From contig CAYFHO010000003.1 of the NCBI GenBank assembly GCA_964342825.1, positions 1 through 64,000 on the forward strand: a stretch of DNA of 64,000 nucleotides. The letters are read 5' to 3'. Positions 62,102-64,000 of the stretch are shown here, piece after piece (the first letter of the stretch is position 1; each line of letters starts with the position of its first letter). The position numbers and the translations under genes were made by a program. The notes beneath the pieces are model-generated. The model saw only the letters and a list, made by a program, of their open reading frames with translations, did not search any database and was not told the origin of the DNA. The stretch is from AAA164-E04 sp964342825 (GTDB taxonomy: Bacteria; Verrucomicrobiota; Verrucomicrobiia; Limisphaerales; AAA164-E04).

Positions 62102-62160
62102 TAACAAACTATTCCAAATGCGGTCATCGGCCCTTTCTGGATCGGTGGCCTAGTTTGTTA
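62102..62160 (+). promoter_or_regulatory. Inverted repeat in the porin leader
   Basis: The perfect 10-bp arms TAACAAACTA (62102-62111) and TAGTTTGTTA (62151-62160) enclose 39 bp that also hold two GGCC boxes. The right arm ends 7 bp before the AGAGGA ribosome-binding site (62168-62173) and is followed by an A-run. It could be an RNA stem that hides or exposes the translation start, or a protein-binding site. Confidence 0.5.
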
Positions 62161-62179
62161 AAAAATTAGAGGAACTGAT

Positions 62180-63349
62180 ATGAAATTTAACAAATGGACA
62201 GTCGCACTGGCAGCCGCAGGGTTAGTCAGTTTTGGACACAATACGCAAGCGGAAGAAGCCGGCAATGCCGTGATGACCGCTCTCTCGAAAACCACCCTCA
62301 GCGGTTATGTTGACACCTCGGTGTCTTGGTCTGACACAAGTGCAGCCGTACCTCTATGGGGTCGTGTTGCCTATCAGAACACCGCAAAGATGGACGGATT
62401 CAATCTGGACGTCATCGGGTTGACCCTGGAACAGCCACTGGATGAAAGTGACTGGGCCGCTGGTTACCACGTTGATCTCTTGATCGGTCCTGATGCTAGC
62501 TGGTACTCTGGCATTTCTCCAATCGCAACAGCTGGTGCAGCAAATGATACCATTGGTATCAAGCAAGCCTACGTTGCTACCCGTGCTCCTATCGGAAACG
62601 GACTGGACCTCAAATTGGGTGTTTACGACGCAATCATCGGATACGAAGTATTCACCAATGGAGCCAACCCTAACTACAGCCGCTCCATGGCTTACAACTT
62701 GGAACCATTCTCCCACACTGGAGCATTGGCTTCCTACCAGGTCAACGAAATGATCGGATTGAGCGCTGGTATTGCAAACACCTCCCGCTCAGTACTCAAT
62801 GATCGCCCTGGCACACTGGGCGCCAGCTCATCACACTTCTCCTACATGGCAGCGATCGCAATCGTTGCACCTGAAAGTGCTGGAGTTTTGAGCGGAGCAA
62901 CCTTGTATGCCGGTTTCCTCGATGGTCTCGCAGGAAACACAAGCACCCAGCCTGACACCGTTAACTACTACGTCGGTGCGGCACTTCCAACCCCTGTTGA
63001 AGGTTTGGCCTTGGGTCTTGCATACGATCGTGTTGAAGACGCACCAGCTGGTGTTGCAGGTATCGACGCTGACGTGATCGGTGCTTATGCCTCTTACCAG
63101 GCTACCGATAAACTGGCTGTTCATGGACGTATCGAATACCTCAGCGGTGACGCAGGTGTTCTTGGCTACGGCGGTGTAGACGACGAAGAATTGCTCGGTT
63201 TGACCGCTACATTGGATTACAGCCTCTGGGACAATGTCATCACCCGTCTGGAAGGTCGCTGGGACCAACAGTTGGATGACAATCCTGACGCTTATGGCAG
63301 CGGTGATGATGTATTCACCCTGACCTTGAATGCGATCTACAACTTCTAA
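62180..63349 (+). CDS. Outer-membrane beta-barrel porin (OmpL-like)
   Basis: This is a 389-residue protein with a signal peptide (1-24, WTVALAAAGLVSFGHNTQAEE). The mature chain consists of alternating strands with aromatic ends: TTLSGYVDTSVSW, DGFNLDVIGLTLEQPLDESDW, LDLKLGVYDAIIGYEVF, then a final FTLTLNAIYNF that ends in Phe, the outer-membrane signature. It resembles the bbp2/OmpL-like porin family (PF07642). It should carry small solutes across the outer membrane. The start is supported by the AGAGGA ribosome-binding site. A long structured leader and a strong terminator suggest high expression. Ligand specificity cannot be read. Confidence 0.85.
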   Translation: MKFNKWTVALAAAGLVSFGHNTQAEEAGNAVMTALSKTTLSGYVDTSVSWSDTSAAVPLWGRVAYQNTAKMDGFNLDVIGLTLEQPLDESDWAAGYHVDLLIGPDASWYSGISPIATAGAANDTIGIKQAYVATRAPIGNGLDLKLGVYDAIIGYEVFTNGANPNYSRSMAYNLEPFSHTGALASYQVNEMIGLSAGIANTSRSVLNDRPGTLGASSSHFSYMAAIAIVAPESAGVLSGATLYAGFLDGLAGNTSTQPDTVNYYVGAALPTPVEGLALGLAYDRVEDAPAGVAGIDADVIGAYASYQATDKLAVHGRIEYLSGDAGVLGYGGVDDEELLGLTATLDYSLWDNVITRLEGRWDQQLDDNPDAYGSGDDVFTLTLNAIYNF

Positions 63350-63376
63350 TCTTATCGATTAAGAAACCTTTACTTG

Positions 63377-63410
63377 GCCCCGTGAACATAAGTTCGCGGG
63401 GCTTTTTTGT
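63377..63410 (+). terminator. Rho-independent terminator after the porin
   Basis: The arms GCCCCGTGAAC (63377-63387) and GTTCGCGGGGC (63392-63402) form an 11-bp stem with one wobble pair and a four-base loop, followed by a T-run. It begins 27 bp after the porin stop. Confidence 0.9.
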
Positions 63411-63456
63411 GCGCACCCTTGTATCGCCGATGGAGGGTGATATATTGCTGTTGTCT

Positions 63457-64000
63457 ATGAATCACAAAGTCAAAATCTCTTTGTTATTATTACTGTCGTG
63501 CGGAGTTTTTAGCTCCGTGAGCACCTCAAATGCAGCGGAAGGATCCACTGATTTTGATCAGGCGAAAAAAGCCGAATTAAGGGAGCTTGCCAATAGTCTT
63601 TTCGGCCCATTGCCGGATGCCATGCCAGGATCGGAAAACGATACAGACTACCTTCGACACTTGGGGGAAAAGCTTTATTTCGACACCAGGCTTTCCAAAA
63701 ACAACAGTATCTCATGTAATTCATGCCACCGCGTGGATCAGGGTCTGGGTGGAGTGGACAACGCTTCAGGTTCCACAGGTGCTTTCGGTGACATCGGTGA
63801 TCGAAATGCTCCAACCGTGCTGAATGCTGGTTTTCAACTGGCCCAGTTCTGGGACGGCAGAGCTGAAGATTTAAAGGCACAAGCTAAAGGTCCCATACTG
63901 AATCCTGTTGAAATGGCCATGCCGCATGAAGCAGCGGTTCTAGATCGAATCAGGCTCGATGACACCTATCGCTCTCTCTTCAAAAAGGCATTTCCAAAAT
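63457..64000 (+). CDS. Di-haem cytochrome c peroxidase (partial, cut by window end)
   Basis: Only the first 181 codons lie in the window and the frame is still open at base 64000. An export signal covers about 1-27 (SLLLLLSCGVFSS). The first haem-binding motif is CNSCH at 87-91, preceded by LYFDTRLSKNNSISCNSC and followed by DRNAPTVLNAGF, AQFWDGRAEDLKAQAKGP and NPVEMAM, all signatures of the CcpA/MauG family. The second haem motif would lie beyond the edge. These periplasmic enzymes reduce hydrogen peroxide or oxidise amino-acid side chains. In-frame starts at 63430 (ATG) and 63451 (TTG) are alternatives. Confidence 0.9.
   Translation, partial: MNHKVKISLLLLLSCGVFSSVSTSNAAEGSTDFDQAKKAELRELANSLFGPLPDAMPGSENDTDYLRHLGEKLYFDTRLSKNNSISCNSCHRVDQGLGGVDNASGSTGAFGDIGDRNAPTVLNAGFQLAQFWDGRAEDLKAQAKGPILNPVEMAMPHEAAVLDRIRLDDTYRSLFKKAFPK

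Larger units (their letters stand above)
61581..62179. other. Divergent FecR/porin regulatory region
   Basis: No credible gene is seen in this 600-bp stretch; a 78-codon frame at 61752-61988 (-) has no ribosome-binding site and looks like chance. It holds a palindrome near the FecR side (61602-61619), the inverted repeat CTCCTT/AAGGAG at 61668-61681, a long A-rich stretch (about 61880-62080) and the 10-bp inverted repeat ahead of the porin (62102-62160). The length and structure suggest long leaders or several regulatory sites. Confidence 0.5.

Noticed and set aside
1..64000. tRNA or rRNA genes, CRISPR arrays, insertion sequences and prophage
   Set aside because: I scanned spacers for cloverleaf-type GGTTCGA signals, regular repeats and transposase or phage-like proteins and found none that I can support.

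Overview
The window looks like chromosome of a Verrucomicrobiota bacterium, probably a free-living aquatic heterotroph. The lineage call is an inference. It rests on a PEP-CTERM protein (21732-22214), a secreted protein of the SVNAVGYVNK type common in that phylum (22251-22901), a GSII-type glutamine synthetase, a DUF2851 protein, several secreted glycan-active enzymes and an outer-membrane OmpL-like porin. Base composition is even. I see no insertion sequence, phage, CRISPR array, tRNA or rRNA, and no clearly broken gene. Only the last gene is cut, by the window end.

Layout. 0.3-3 kb: a sensorless Cys-rich histidine kinase followed at 3 bp by a nucleotidyltransferase/GHMP-kinase fusion, then an unknown gene. 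3-9.5 kb: biosynthetic arginine decarboxylase with a coupled membrane protein, a Nif3-like protein, a PP2C phosphatase overlapping a 145-residue minimal kinase, and GSII glutamine synthetase. 9.5-21.3 kb: glycan breakdown (sulfatase, DUF5060/apiosidase-like hydrolase, GH20 hexosaminidase, alpha-galactosidase-like enzyme), interrupted by a lipid-flavoured group (DCC protein, squalene-hopene-cyclase-like protein, YegS-type lipid kinase). 21.2-21.7 kb: a gene-free spacer packed with inverted repeats. 21.7-28.7 kb: two secreted proteins in one operon, PyrD, an MscS channel, a Deg-type protease and DUF2851. 28.7-33 kb: surface-polysaccharide operon (two Wzy/WaaL-like membrane proteins flanking a methyltransferase). 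33.2-37 kb: ECF sigma factor, a membrane protein overlapping it, a secretin-N-domain/Gly-rich protein and a divergent membrane protein with a pseudopilin-like tail. 37-46 kb: a NahK-like N-acetylhexosamine kinase, a 1727-residue TSP3/LamG surface protein and a CehA/McbA-type hydrolase. 46-51.5 kb: CbiX-like chelatase, tyrA, aroA, cmk, plsC and a divergent pseudouridine synthase. 51.5-64 kb: amidohydrolase, PQQ-type propeller protein, HIR-like SPFH protein, LolA-like protein, Lon, DAHP synthase, flavin reductase, FecR-domain protein, porin and the start of a di-haem cytochrome c peroxidase.

How the genes fit together. Secreted sulfatase and hydrolases would release hexosamines and galactose-type sugars, and the NahK-like kinase could phosphorylate N-acetylhexosamine for reuse. 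DAHP synthase, TyrA and AroA cover parts of aromatic amino-acid synthesis. The best leads for undescribed biology are the overlapping mini-kinase/PP2C pair, the sigma/secretin-N module, the modular TSP3-LamG protein with a degenerate gingipain-like domain, the plant-HIR-like SPFH protein and the hairpin-dense spacer at 21.2-21.7 kb. All functional statements come from motifs read by eye; no database search was run.
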